Shown piece after piece: positions 19,106 to 28,621 of a DNA stretch of 64,000 bases (its first letter is position 1; every line of letters starts with the position of its first letter). Location: NCBI GenBank assembly GCA_035439445.1, contig DAORKG010000013.1, positions 1 to 64,000 on the forward strand, read 5' to 3'. Below the pieces are notes generated by a model. The model saw only the letters and a program-made list of their open reading frames with translations, did not search any database and was not told the DNA's origin. Source of the DNA: UBA4416 sp035439445 (GTDB lineage: Bacteria; Bacteroidota; Bacteroidia; B-17B0; Aurantibacillaceae). A program made the translations under genes and the position numbers.

Positions 19106-21844
19106 ATGAACTCAAAACATTATAACATAAATCAATTAAGAATTGATTTATGGAATGAACTTAAAGAAAAAAGTAACAACATAACTCGTATTAATCAGGA
19201 ACCTACATTTAATTCTGCATTAACAGATATGAATGAAGTGCTTCAAAATTTATTGAGCATTGAGCAGTACTTTTCATTTCCTGGCGCTCCTTTAGTTCGT
19301 AAAATTATTAAGTCGGTTGAAAAACGTGAGTTAAAAGCTGTAAGCAATCAAGTAGCTGAAATAGTTTATTTATTAGTAAGTGATAATTACAGAACACATC
19401 CTGAAGTTTTAGGAGAGAAGTTAAAAGGAAGCTATACAGTTGATGGAAACAAAGAAAAATTATCAAGTGGCCCCAAGCGGAATTACTTTGAAGTGCTATA
19501 TGTAGAGGATTTATCAAGTAAAGAAGAAGATATTTTAAAAAGCAAGTTTAAAGAACTAGTAACTCCAAATGATAATTTAGTTTATGATGTTGTTGTGCAA
19601 CGTTCTTTTCAGGATGCATTGATTTGTTTGTTTTTTAATTACAACATTCAAGCGGCTTGCATACGCTATGCACCATTACATTCATCTACAAATATTACGA
19701 AACATATCAAACCTTTTATACAAAATGTATTAAAGATTGATATTACAAATGTGTCTGATGGGGATTTAGGGCCCTTATTAGGTAAATACATTCATCAATT
19801 CCGTCCTGAGTTAGATATTTATTATATAACAGATAGCTCACTAACGCATTTACAAGATGAAACATTAAAGTCTTTCCGACGCATTTTTTATCGCATGGAA
19901 GACGTGCAGGAATTACATTTAACTATCATCAGTGGTATTAACGAGCGTTACAATGCACCTTTCTATTCAGCCTTAACGGAGTATAGCAAAAAACCAACTA
20001 GTGTGTTTCACGCGATGCCAATTTCAAGAGGTAATTCAGTGTTTAAGTCTCGTTGGATTTCTGATTTTGGCGATTTTTATGGACGAAATGTGTTTTTAGC
20101 AGAGACATCTGCAACTAATGGCGGTTTAGATTCTCTCTTACAACCAAAAGGCCCTTTAAAAAGTGCGCAAGAAAAAGCCGCAAAAGCTTTTGGCGCCGAG
20201 CATACATTTTATGTAACGAATGGTACAAGTACTGCCAATAAAATTGTACAACAAGCCCTCATTAAACCGGGAGATGTTGTTTTAATCGATCGTGATTGCC
20301 ATAAATCACATCACTATGGGATGGTGTTGGCCGGGGCATTTCCTGCATACTTAGATTCTTATCCCATTGAAGAGTATTCGATGTATGGAGCTGTGCCTTT
20401 ACGCATTATCAAAGAGCGTTTAATTTCATTAAGTAAAGCAGGGCGCTTAGATAAAGTAAAAATGTTATTACTTACCAATTGTACGTTTGATGGTTTAGTA
20501 TATAATGTTGAACGCGTGATGGAAGAAGTATTGGCCATTAAACCCGACATGGTGTTTTTGTGGGACGAAGCGTGGTTTGCATTTGCAAGCTTTACATATA
20601 CCTATAAACAACGTACAGGAATGTATGTCGCACAAAAATTATTTCACAAATACCGTAGCGAGGAATACAGAGCGCAATATAAAGCATACATTGAAACATT
20701 AAAGCCGGGGGATATTCCAACTATGCCCGATCCAGATAAAGTAAAAATCAGAGTGTATACTACGCAAAGTACACATAAAACATTGTCTTGTTTTCGCCAA
20801 GGTTCCATGATACAAGTTTGGGATGAGGAATTTAGCAGAAGAGTAGCTGATAATTTTCAGGAAGCTTATATGACTCATACAACTACATCTGCAAATTATC
20901 AAATACTCGCATCTTTGGATATTGGCCGCAGACAAGTAGAATTAGAAGGTTATGAGCTAGTAGAAAAAAGTATTGAAATGGCGATGGTGTTGCGCTCAAA
21001 AATTCAAGATCATCCTAAGCTGAGTAAATACTTCCATGTGCTCAATGTGAAAGACATTATCCCTGCCGAGTTTCGTCAATGCTCTTCAAGTGAATACTAT
21101 ACTGAAAAAGATGGATGGGATAGAATGGAAGAAGCATGGGAAAAAGATGAATTTGTATTAGACCCAACCAAGGTAACTCTATCCGTAGGAAAAGCTGGTA
21201 TTACAGGTGATGCTTTTAAAAATTCCTATTTAATGGATCGATTCAATATTCAGGTAAATAAAACATCGCGTAATACTGTTTTATTTATGACAAATATTGG
21301 TACAACCAGAGGTAGCGTGACTTTTTTAATTAATGCTTTATTACAAATTGCGGATGAATTAGATGAAAGCATGAGATCTTTAAATAAACGTGAAGAAGAA
21401 ATTGCAAAAAAACATATCAACTCATTAATTAAAGATGTTCCTCCTCTACCCGACTTCAGTTATTTCCACCGTTCGTTTCAGGCGTCTCCGGGAGTTCCAG
21501 GTGGTAACTTAAGAGAGGCATTTTTCTTGGCGTATGAAGAAGAATTATGTGAGTACGTATTGCTAAAAGATTGCTTGAAAGAATTAGCCAATAATAAAGA
21601 ATTAGTGTCTACATCTTTTGTAATTCCTTATCCTCCCGGATTCCCAATTTTAGTGCCTGGACAGGTTATCAGTGAAGAAATTATAAGATTTATGATTGCA
21701 TTAGATGTGAAAGAAATTCATGGTTATAAAGCAGAATTAGGCTTAAAAGTGTTTACTACAGAAGCATTGAATCGTAAAAACACCATTTCGGCTATGGGCG
21801 CTATGCATGCTCTGCAAACGCCAGAAACTAAAGTGAAAAAGTAA
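19106..21844 (+). CDS. PLP-dependent Orn/Lys/Arg-type decarboxylase
   Basis: A 912-residue fold-type I PLP enzyme related to the large Orn/Lys/Arg decarboxylases. The first 290 residues form an extra N-terminal region. The PLP domain begins near TSATNGGLDSLLQPKGPLKSAQEKAAKAFGAEHTFYVTNGTSTANKIV; LWDEAWFAFASF carries the Asp that contacts the pyridine nitrogen, and STHKTLSCFRQGSMI has the Schiff-base Lys (about 558). The C-terminal domain ends with IPYPPGFPILVPGQ, as in arginine and lysine decarboxylases. Predicted reaction: decarboxylation of a basic amino acid to a polyamine. Length is well above the 720-760 of the E. coli enzymes. The ATP-grasp enzyme follows, separated by a GxxExxY insertion; a pairing of amine production and ligation is plausible. 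Confidence 0.92.
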   Translation: MNSKHYNINQLRIDLWNELKEKSNNITRINQEPTFNSALTDMNEVLQNLLSIEQYFSFPGAPLVRKIIKSVEKRELKAVSNQVAEIVYLLVSDNYRTHPEVLGEKLKGSYTVDGNKEKLSSGPKRNYFEVLYVEDLSSKEEDILKSKFKELVTPNDNLVYDVVVQRSFQDALICLFFNYNIQAACIRYAPLHSSTNITKHIKPFIQNVLKIDITNVSDGDLGPLLGKYIHQFRPELDIYYITDSSLTHLQDETLKSFRRIFYRMEDVQELHLTIISGINERYNAPFYSALTEYSKKPTSVFHAMPISRGNSVFKSRWISDFGDFYGRNVFLAETSATNGGLDSLLQPKGPLKSAQEKAAKAFGAEHTFYVTNGTSTANKIVQQALIKPGDVVLIDRDCHKSHHYGMVLAGAFPAYLDSYPIEEYSMYGAVPLRIIKERLISLSKAGRLDKVKMLLLTNCTFDGLVYNVERVMEEVLAIKPDMVFLWDEAWFAFASFTYTYKQRTGMYVAQKLFHKYRSEEYRAQYKAYIETLKPGDIPTMPDPDKVKIRVYTTQSTHKTLSCFRQGSMIQVWDEEFSRRVADNFQEAYMTHTTTSANYQILASLDIGRRQVELEGYELVEKSIEMAMVLRSKIQDHPKLSKYFHVLNVKDIIPAEFRQCSSSEYYTEKDGWDRMEEAWEKDEFVLDPTKVTLSVGKAGITGDAFKNSYLMDRFNIQVNKTSRNTVLFMTNIGTTRGSVTFLINALLQIADELDESMRSLNKREEEIAKKHINSLIKDVPPLPDFSYFHRSFQASPGVPGGNLREAFFLAYEEELCEYVLLKDCLKELANNKELVSTSFVIPYPPGFPILVPGQVISEEIIRFMIALDVKEIHGYKAELGLKVFTTEALNRKNTISAMGAMHALQTPETKVKK

Positions 21845-21847
21845 AGT

Positions 21848-22347
21848 TTCTCGCAGATTTCTCACAGAGTAAAACGCAGATGTTCGCTGAGAAAATATAT
21901 ATTAAAATACAAGAAAGAATGAACAAAATAGAAAATGATATTTCATACGATATTCGGGGGGCTGCCTTTAAAGTGCATACTGAATTAGGCCCTGGACTAT
22001 TAGAATCAGTTTATGAAACCGCATTAACCTATGAGCTAAAACAGAAAGGATATGAGGTAAAAAACCAAATTGGAGTTCCGATGATTTATGCGGACATAAA
22101 GATGGATGTAGGATTTAGGTTAGATATTTTAGTGAATGATTTAGTTATAGTTGAAGTAAAATCTGTCGAGTCATTAACAGACGTTCATCATAAACAATTA
22201 TTAACCTATTTAAAGTTATCAAATAAGAAACTTGGCTTACTAATAAACTTTAATTCAAGCTCTTTAAAAGAATCCATAGTAAGAATAGCAAACAATTTAT
22301 AAAAAACCGCGTAACTCTGCGCTGCTATCAGCGCAACTCTGCGAGAA
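21848..22347. repeat. GxxExxY cassette framed by perfect 10-bp inverted repeats
   Basis: TTCTCGCAGA (21848-21857) and TCTGCGAGAA (22338-22347) are perfect inverted repeats enclosing a 500-bp unit that contains the GxxExxY gene. The inner flanks are also built of related CTCTGCG / GCAGA motifs (GCAGA at 21876 region and GCGCTG-CTAT-CAGCGC hairpin near 22318-22334). The unit splits an apparent decarboxylase/ATP-grasp operon, which is the pattern of an inserted module. No target-site duplication was established. Confidence 0.6.
21919..22302 (+). CDS. GxxExxY family protein (PD-(D/E)xK nuclease-like)
   Basis: A 127-residue protein carrying the family motif GPGLLESVY and the nuclease-like core DILVNDLVIVEVK (Asp then E-x-K), followed by HHKQLLTYLKLS and GLLINFN. 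The family is of unknown biological role and is common in Bacteroidota and other phyla as stand-alone small genes. The ATG at 21919 matches where family members start; an in-frame ATG at 21880 would add 13 residues. It lies within inverted repeats between the decarboxylase and the ATP-grasp gene, and is a likely insertion there. Confidence 0.92.
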   Translation: MNKIENDISYDIRGAAFKVHTELGPGLLESVYETALTYELKQKGYEVKNQIGVPMIYADIKMDVGFRLDILVNDLVIVEVKSVESLTDVHHKQLLTYLKLSNKKLGLLINFNSSSLKESIVRIANNL

Positions 22348-22362
22348 CTAAAATAATAGATA

Positions 22363-23829
22363 ATGAAAACTCTAACAAGTATATCTGACATAAAAGATTT
22401 TTTTAAATCTAATAACACTCCAATTTATTTTATTAGTGCTACTAATTTTAATTTATTGGGCATGGACGAATGGGTTAATAATTTTAAATACATTAGTCAT
22501 ATCGACTCATACGAAGGGAAACACCCAAATTTATTTTCTCCAAAAGAGGAAATGCCACATGAGGAGTTCACAAGCATAGAAGATATCAATAATTATTTAT
22601 TACAACATCCTGAAGTCATCAACTACATTAAATCAAACGCCGTAAATGGTGATATGGGGAAAGCCCTGTTTTTAATGTTTGATGAAAAAACAGAACAACT
22701 AGCAAAAGCAATTGGATTAGATGTATGTTTTCCTTCTGCACAATTACGTACTTTTTTGGATAATAAAGTTAACACTAATAGAATTGCTGAAAAAGCAGGT
22801 GTAGCTTGTGTTCCGAATGTACTGTCGCCAGTTACAGATTATAAACACTTACGAAAAGTATCAGAAAAATTAGGAGAAAATTTGGTAGTTCAAACACCAT
22901 TTGGAGATTCGGGGCATACCACATTTTTTATTTCGAACGAAGAGGAGTTTAATGCATACTCTGAAGAAATAACTAAAGAGAAAGAGGTGAAAATTATGAA
23001 GCGCATTAATTGTTATGGTACTGCCATTGAAGGATGCGTGACACAACATGGCACCTTGGTTGCTCCATTAATGACTGAATTAGTTGGTTTTAAAGAACTA
23101 ACACCATACAAAGGTGGTTGGTGTGGCAATGAAATTTTTGGCAATGCTTTTAATGCCGATATCAGAGCGAAAGCAAAAAGCTATACTCAAAAATTTGGAG
23201 ACCAATTACGTAAGGAAGGTTACAAAGGATATTTTGAATTGGATTTTTTAATTGACAAGGATAATGGCGAAATATATTTAGGGGAGTTAAATCCACGTGT
23301 ATCTGGCGTTAGCTCTTTAACCAACCATTCAAAATTTGCTATGATGGATGTGCCAATGTTTTTATTTCACTTATTGGAATGGATGAATGTGCCGTATACA
23401 ATTAACGTAAATGAATTAGTAGAACGTTGGATGAAGGCTGAGAACATGGATAGTTGGAGTCAATTGGTAATTAAGCATACAAAAAAATCATTAGAACTAG
23501 CAACTAAAGTACCTGAATCTGGAATCTGGGAGATGAAGAAGAATGGAAATATTCAATTCAAAAAAATGGATGCGCATCGTCAATCTGTAAAAGATGATAA
23601 TGAAGCCTTCTTTTTACAAATCACGCAAAAAGATGATTATTTGTATGAAGGTGCCGACTTGGGAATTTTAGTAATGCGAGGACGTTTAATGTCTGATGAT
23701 TTTCAATTATCTGAAAGAGCCAAACTTTGGATTAAAGCCTTACGTTCTCAATACAAATCTGATTTGATAGACATTAGTATGTTAAGCGAAGAAGATTTAT
23801 TGGAGGCCGGGGATTTTAAAATTATGTAG
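22363..23829 (+). CDS. ATP-grasp ligase (biotin carboxylase-like)
   Basis: A 488-residue ATP-grasp enzyme. Typical elements are visible: the preATP-grasp region, NLVVQTPFGDSGHTTFFIS (the K/Q-strand and glycine-rich loop), MKRINCYGTAIEGCVTQHG, and the metal-binding ELDFLIDKDNGEIYLGELNPRVSGVSSLTN (Glu and Asn of the ELNPR motif). The class activates a carboxylate as an acylphosphate and joins it to an amine or thiol. The substrate is unknown; proximity to the basic amino acid decarboxylase suggests that a polyamine or amino acid may be the acceptor. Start at ATG 22363, about 15 bases after the GxxExxY cassette ends. Confidence 0.85.
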   Translation: MKTLTSISDIKDFFKSNNTPIYFISATNFNLLGMDEWVNNFKYISHIDSYEGKHPNLFSPKEEMPHEEFTSIEDINNYLLQHPEVINYIKSNAVNGDMGKALFLMFDEKTEQLAKAIGLDVCFPSAQLRTFLDNKVNTNRIAEKAGVACVPNVLSPVTDYKHLRKVSEKLGENLVVQTPFGDSGHTTFFISNEEEFNAYSEEITKEKEVKIMKRINCYGTAIEGCVTQHGTLVAPLMTELVGFKELTPYKGGWCGNEIFGNAFNADIRAKAKSYTQKFGDQLRKEGYKGYFELDFLIDKDNGEIYLGELNPRVSGVSSLTNHSKFAMMDVPMFLFHLLEWMNVPYTINVNELVERWMKAENMDSWSQLVIKHTKKSLELATKVPESGIWEMKKNGNIQFKKMDAHRQSVKDDNEAFFLQITQKDDYLYEGADLGILVMRGRLMSDDFQLSERAKLWIKALRSQYKSDLIDISMLSEEDLLEAGDFKIM

Positions 23830-23831
23830 TT

Positions 23832-24863
23832 TTAGTTGAGTTTTAGAATAATTTTAAATTTTATCAAAAAGTACGCTAAAACATTCGTAATTATTGTAAT
23901 GACTAAAAAACAATAAAGTAAATAAAATTGATTTGATACAGTCTTATAAACCTCTGTGGCAATATTGCCAATAATAATCCATTGTATGACATAAACTAAG
24001 GTGACGTTTTTCCCCAGCCATTTCAAATATTTAAATACAACGCTTTCTCCAATGTGAGTATTTAATTCATGAACTAATAATGCATAAAACAAACAAAATA
24101 AAATTACCCATATAAAAAATAATAATCCATGATGATAATACTGCTGTAAATTAGAAGAAACATTTATCGCATATTTTATAGTAAATGCTAAAAACAATAA
24201 AAACACACTTCCAAATAACAACTTCGTTTTAGGCAAATAAAAAAATCTAAAATCAAATTTTTGTTGTAACTGATATAGCACTACACCGGATAAGGGATAC
24301 GCTAACCAAGGAAATAAGGGAAAATAAGACCATTCCGTACTTCCGTAAAGAAAAGAAATAATATATTTTAAAATAACATTTTCTGGAATATAAGTAAACA
24401 CATATTCTCCGGAGATTAAAATAAAAGGAATCATGGCAAGAACGATAAATACATATTTTTCAATTACTTTTCGAAATACAGTTATCAAAACTAAACTAAG
24501 TCCTGCAAACAACAATACATCTACTCCAAATACATAAGGCCATATATTTATATCCAAATCCCCTCTAATTACTTTAAATATTAAATTAGCATTTAAGGCA
24601 AGATTAAGTAACAATCCTAAAAAGAGGATTTTTAGTCCCCTTCCTGCCAGTTGCCATGTAGTTTTATTTGTCGCGAAAACGAAATAACCAAAAACAGTCA
24701 TGAAAATGGGCGCTACAGGAGGCCCTCCTAAAAACAACAATATATCTCCGATTTCACTATCATAAAATTCCTGCGACGAAAATAACTCAACAATATGCAC
24801 CTGTATCATTAAAAGGATTGCAATTCCTTTTAATACATCTGCTGTTTGAGTTCTGGTTAGCAT
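23832..24863 (-). CDS. Multi-pass acyltransferase, DUF1624/heparan-alpha-glucosaminide N-acetyltransferase-like
   Basis: A 343-residue membrane protein with about ten hydrophobic segments. It begins TADVLKGIAILLMIQVHIVE, the usual first helix of DUF1624-type acyltransferases, with the conserved His near residue 23, and it contains PIFMTVFGYFVF and WSYFPLFPWLAYPLSGVVLYQL. The class moves acyl groups across the inner membrane onto sugars or lipids; the acceptor is unknown. Its stop is three bases from the convergent ATP-grasp stop. Confidence 0.78.
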   Translation of the reverse strand: MLTRTQTADVLKGIAILLMIQVHIVELFSSQEFYDSEIGDILLFLGGPPVAPIFMTVFGYFVFATNKTTWQLAGRGLKILFLGLLLNLALNANLIFKVIRGDLDINIWPYVFGVDVLLFAGLSLVLITVFRKVIEKYVFIVLAMIPFILISGEYVFTYIPENVILKYIISFLYGSTEWSYFPLFPWLAYPLSGVVLYQLQQKFDFRFFYLPKTKLLFGSVFLLFLAFTIKYAINVSSNLQQYYHHGLLFFIWVILFCLFYALLVHELNTHIGESVVFKYLKWLGKNVTLVYVIQWIIIGNIATEVYKTVSNQFYLLYCFLVITIITNVLAYFLIKFKIILKLN

Positions 24864-25025
24864 CGCAATGTAGTTTTATTAAATTTAGTATTAATCTTAA
24901 AATTAAAAAATAGATTTTACCGATAAAAATAATGTATTCACCTCTCTTGTTGTTTTAATCATAAAAGCTGGTTAACTTAGTATGAAAATTGATGTTTTAA
25001 TTTTTAGATTTTAAATTTAACGTTT

Positions 25026-25709
25026 ATGATAAAAGCTATAGCCATAGATGATGAACCAATTGCATTAAAAGTAATTGAAAATTTTTGTCATGAAATTGAA
25101 ACGATTACATTAGAAAAAACATTTGGAAATGCAGAAGAAGGTTTGAAATATTTAAAGAAATTTCCAACCGATATTATTTTTCTGGATATTGAAATGCCAA
25201 ATTTAAATGGTATTGATTTATATAAACAAATAAAACAAAACACATTAGTCATATTCATTACTTCTCGTCCTGATTATGCAGTAGAAGGCTTTAATTTGAA
25301 TGCTTTAGATTATTTATTAAAACCCTTTACCTTTGAACGCTTTAAACAAGCTACAGATAAAGCACGTGATTATTTTGCATCAAACAACAATCAAAAGACA
25401 CAACATATTTTTGTTAGAGCAGATTATAGTTTACAAAAAATTATGCTTGATGATATAACTTGTATAGAGGCGCTTGATGATTATTTAAAAATATACATCA
25501 ATCAGCAAAAAACAATTGTAGCTCGCATGACAATGAAGGCAATGCTCGAAAAATTACCAAAAACAGATTTCCTAAGAGTACATCGCTCATTCATTGTGCC
25601 AATTAAAAAAGTGGAAAGTCTGCGAAATAAAACATTACAACTGGGAGACAAAAAAATACCGGTTGGCAATAGCTATGAAGAAGAAGTATTAAAATACTTT
25701 AGTAGTTAG
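25026..25709 (+). CDS. LytTR-family response regulator
   Basis: A 227-residue two-domain regulator. Residues 1-115 are a receiver domain with the acidic pair DDE (8-10), phosphorylatable Asp54 in IIFLDIEMPNLNG, Thr/Ser near 80 and Lys near 101 in DYLLKPF. Residues about 130-227 are a LytTR DNA-binding domain (IFVRADYSLQKIMLDDITCIEALDDYLKIYI; FLRVHRSFIVPIKKVE; PVGNSYEEEVLKYF). No histidine kinase is encoded beside it. It is followed by a T9SS cargo gene cluster after about 160 bases. Confidence 0.95.
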   Translation: MIKAIAIDDEPIALKVIENFCHEIETITLEKTFGNAEEGLKYLKKFPTDIIFLDIEMPNLNGIDLYKQIKQNTLVIFITSRPDYAVEGFNLNALDYLLKPFTFERFKQATDKARDYFASNNNQKTQHIFVRADYSLQKIMLDDITCIEALDDYLKIYINQQKTIVARMTMKAMLEKLPKTDFLRVHRSFIVPIKKVESLRNKTLQLGDKKIPVGNSYEEEVLKYFSS

Positions 25710-25872
25710 TTGTGTGTTAAACTATTGATTTTTATATGAAAACCGTATAAAAATTGTAGAATTTCTCATCAGAATAATAATTACCCCATAATTTTATCAT
25801 TTTACCTCAAAAAATATTTGAAGGTTAACTATTTGTTTACTTTTAAATAATAATTATTATACTTATAAAATT

Positions 25873-27558
25873 ATGAAACATTTATTTACAAAAATCTGTG
25901 CTTTACTATTAATATCACTAACAATAAATGCACAGCAATGGAATGGATTAACTCTAGTGGCTACTCAAAATAGCACAACTGCAAAATTGGTTGATACAGC
26001 CGGAACCGCTGTTAAAACATATAGTCCGGGGACAGGAAGCACTGGCTATTCAGCCTATCTAGAACCAGGAGGAACAATGGTTAGAAGCTTGAAAATTTCT
26101 AACACAACTTTTAATGGAGGTGGGGCTTGTGGTGCAATTCAAAAAGTAGATTACAATAATAATGTAATTTGGACCTATACTGTTTCTTCTAGCACACAAT
26201 ATTCTCATCATGATCATTGCGTAATGCCAAATGGTAATGTTCTAATTATTTCTTATGAAAGTAAAACTCAAACCGAATTGGCTGCAGCTGGCGGAACCAA
26301 TACCGCACTAACATCAATCTGGCCTGAAAAAATTATAGAAGTTCAACCAACTGGAGCTACTTCTGGAACCATTGTTTGGGAATGGCACGTTTGGGATCAC
26401 TTAGTTCAAAATGTTAACTCAAGTAAAGCAAATTATCAAACATCTATTGTAAATCACCCTGAATTATTAAATGTAAATTACAAAAGCACGAAAGACTGGT
26501 TACATATGAATGGTATTGATTACAATCCTATACTTGATCAAATAGTTGTTAGTTCTCACAATTTGAATGAGTGGTATGTAATTGACCATAGTACAACAAC
26601 GGCAGAAGCTGCATCTCACAGCGGAGGTAATTCTGGTAAGGGTGGGGATTTTTTATACCGTTGGGGAAATCCTACGGCTTATGGTGCAAGCGGTACTACT
26701 ATCCTAAATGTAACACATGACGCTCATTGGGTTCCTGAAGATGTAACTGGAGCGGGAGATTTAGTAGGATTTAATAATACAGGTCAAACTTCTCCTACCC
26801 AAAAATCCACAATAGATCGTATTACTTCTCCAAGAGCAAACTATAATTATACAATTAATACAGGTAGTGCATTTACTCCTTCTACATATAACTCAAGACT
26901 TGTTTGTACCGCTTATAACTCAAATATGGGAAGTTCAGAACAGTATCCAAATGGTAATCAGATGATTTGTTTAGCAATGTCTGGGTCTATCTATGAAGTT
27001 AATTCAGCTGGCACAACCTTATGGACTTACAGTGCTGGTGGAACTACATCTCAAGCTCACCGCTACTCTCAATGTTATGTAAATAATGCGGCACCTGCAA
27101 TTCCAACAATTACTGTTGCTGGTAATGATTTGCAATCAACAAATGCAACTACTTATCAATGGTATTTAAATGGAGATTTAATTTCAGGTGCTACTGCTCA
27201 AAATTATACTCCAACACAAAGTGGAATTTACGTTGTCAGAATAACAGATTCAAATGGATGTGTATACAGATACTCTCCTGGTTATGCTTACTCTGTAAGT
27301 ACTGGCATTTCTGATACCCAAACAGCAAATATTTCTATTTATCCAAATCCGAGCACAGGAATAGTAGATATAAACTTTAATTATCAAAAATTTAACATCG
27401 TAAATGTAAATGTGTATGATATGTTTGGTAAAGTAGTTAGCACTTCAGAAAATAACTGGAGGCTAGATTTATCTCACTTATCAAATGGAGTATACACTTT
27501 ATCCATATCTTTAGATAACAAAAAACCATATTACCAAAAAGTAGTTTTAAATAAATAA
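25873..27558 (+). CDS. T9SS-exported aryl-sulfate sulfotransferase-like protein
   Basis: A 561-residue exported protein: signal peptide (ending INAQ), an arylsulfotransferase-like beta-propeller (about 30-410) with the typical SHHDHCVMPNGNVLIIS and WEWHVWDHLVQ and NVTHDAHWVPEDVTG histidine motifs, an Ig-like segment (TYQWYLNGDLISGATAQNYTPTQSG, about 430-465), and a type A sorting domain (ISIYPNPSTGIVDINF near 490, ending YYQKVVLNK). ASST enzymes transfer sulfate between phenolic acceptors using a covalent His; whether the catalytic His is retained cannot be judged by eye. Followed by a strong terminator. Confidence 0.8.
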   Translation: MKHLFTKICALLLISLTINAQQWNGLTLVATQNSTTAKLVDTAGTAVKTYSPGTGSTGYSAYLEPGGTMVRSLKISNTTFNGGGACGAIQKVDYNNNVIWTYTVSSSTQYSHHDHCVMPNGNVLIISYESKTQTELAAAGGTNTALTSIWPEKIIEVQPTGATSGTIVWEWHVWDHLVQNVNSSKANYQTSIVNHPELLNVNYKSTKDWLHMNGIDYNPILDQIVVSSHNLNEWYVIDHSTTTAEAASHSGGNSGKGGDFLYRWGNPTAYGASGTTILNVTHDAHWVPEDVTGAGDLVGFNNTGQTSPTQKSTIDRITSPRANYNYTINTGSAFTPSTYNSRLVCTAYNSNMGSSEQYPNGNQMICLAMSGSIYEVNSAGTTLWTYSAGGTTSQAHRYSQCYVNNAAPAIPTITVAGNDLQSTNATTYQWYLNGDLISGATAQNYTPTQSGIYVVRITDSNGCVYRYSPGYAYSVSTGISDTQTANISIYPNPSTGIVDINFNYQKFNIVNVNVYDMFGKVVSTSENNWRLDLSHLSNGVYTLSISLDNKKPYYQKVVLNK

Positions 27559-27565
27559 AAACCTC

Positions 27566-27597
27566 AAAGTAGAATAATCAAATGATTATTCTACTTT
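27566..27597 (+). terminator. Hairpin terminator after the arylsulfotransferase-like gene
   Basis: A perfect 15-bp stem, AAAGTAGAATAATCA (27566-27580) and its complement (27583-27597), with a two-base loop, immediately after the stop at 27558. The arms are symmetrical with a T-rich 3' side, so it may act in either direction. Confidence 0.75.
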
Positions 27598-27612
27598 CTA
27601 AAAATAAAAAAC

Positions 27613-28617
27613 ATGAATAAATTTTTACTTTTCTTATCCGTAATTCTAAGTACAACCTTATTTGCAAAAAAGGTAAAGTTCGCAGTTGACATGAGTGGTC
27701 AAACAATCAGCGCATTTGGCATTCACGTTGCCGGAGATTTCCAAGTTTTAGCAGGTTACCCTGCAGATTGGGACTATGCGGGTACTCTTTTGTCTCAAGA
27801 AGGAAGCACAAACATTTACAGCATTATTGTTGATATACCTGCGTTTAGAAAGTATGAGTTTAAATTTGTAAATGGAGATCAGGGTTATGAAACCGAATAC
27901 GTTCCTGACGAAGTAAGAGTTGGATATGACTTTAATGATAACAGATGGATGTATGTAGATTCGTTAAGTAACGATACATCATTTATAGGTGCAGTTCAGT
28001 TTGGACTATCTTCACCTGCAAATAAATTTACTATCAGATATAAGGTTAATATGTCTGAAGTATCTTTAACCTCAAACGGCGTTCATACGTCAACTAATTA
28101 CAATGCATTTTCTACTACTAAAAATGCTATGTATACTTTCACAAGTAATCCTACTGCTAATGTTTATGAGGTTATCAATTACGTTGATGCCGGAACATAT
28201 GATTTTAATTTCATAAATGGCAACACTCCGTCAGACAAGGAACCTTCAGTTCCTAATACTTGTTCAAACGCAGGAGTGCGATCTATAACCATTACTAAAG
28301 ATTCTGTTTTTCCTGATATCTGTTTCAACTCTTGTATAAATTGCACGGCAACAGGTGTCAAAGAAAATAATGCAAACGCTAACACATTCAATCTATATCC
28401 TAATCCTACAAAAAATACTTTAAGTATTATATCTGAAAAAGAGTTGCTATTTGAAATTAACGTATATAATTTAGCAGAACAAAAAGTTTTACATGTTACT
28501 AATATAAATACACACAAACATACCTTAAACAATATCAATCTTCCTCAAGGAATATATATCGTAACCTTAACAAGTTCTGATTTAAAATCACAAAACTTAA
28601 AATTAATTATAGAATAA
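27613..28617 (+). CDS. T9SS cargo with two starch-binding/CBM-like beta domains
   Basis: A 334-residue exported protein: signal peptide (ending LFAKK), two repeats of a carbohydrate-binding-like fold (first about 20-115, with FAVDMSGQTISAFGIHVAGDFQ and YEFKFVNGDQGYETEYVP; second about 136-235, with RYKVNMSEVSLTSNGVHTS and YDFNFINGNTPSDKEPSVP), then CFNSCINC and a type A sorting domain (FNLYPNPTKNTLSI and GIYIVTLTSSDL). I recognise the fold class only; no ligand is predicted. It precedes the CotH gene by five bases, so they probably form one transcript, and related pairs occur elsewhere in the phylum. Confidence 0.78.
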   Translation: MNKFLLFLSVILSTTLFAKKVKFAVDMSGQTISAFGIHVAGDFQVLAGYPADWDYAGTLLSQEGSTNIYSIIVDIPAFRKYEFKFVNGDQGYETEYVPDEVRVGYDFNDNRWMYVDSLSNDTSFIGAVQFGLSSPANKFTIRYKVNMSEVSLTSNGVHTSTNYNAFSTTKNAMYTFTSNPTANVYEVINYVDAGTYDFNFINGNTPSDKEPSVPNTCSNAGVRSITITKDSVFPDICFNSCINCTATGVKENNANANTFNLYPNPTKNTLSIISEKELLFEINVYNLAEQKVLHVTNINTHKHTLNNINLPQGIYIVTLTSSDLKSQNLKLIIE

Positions 28618-28621
28618 CGAT

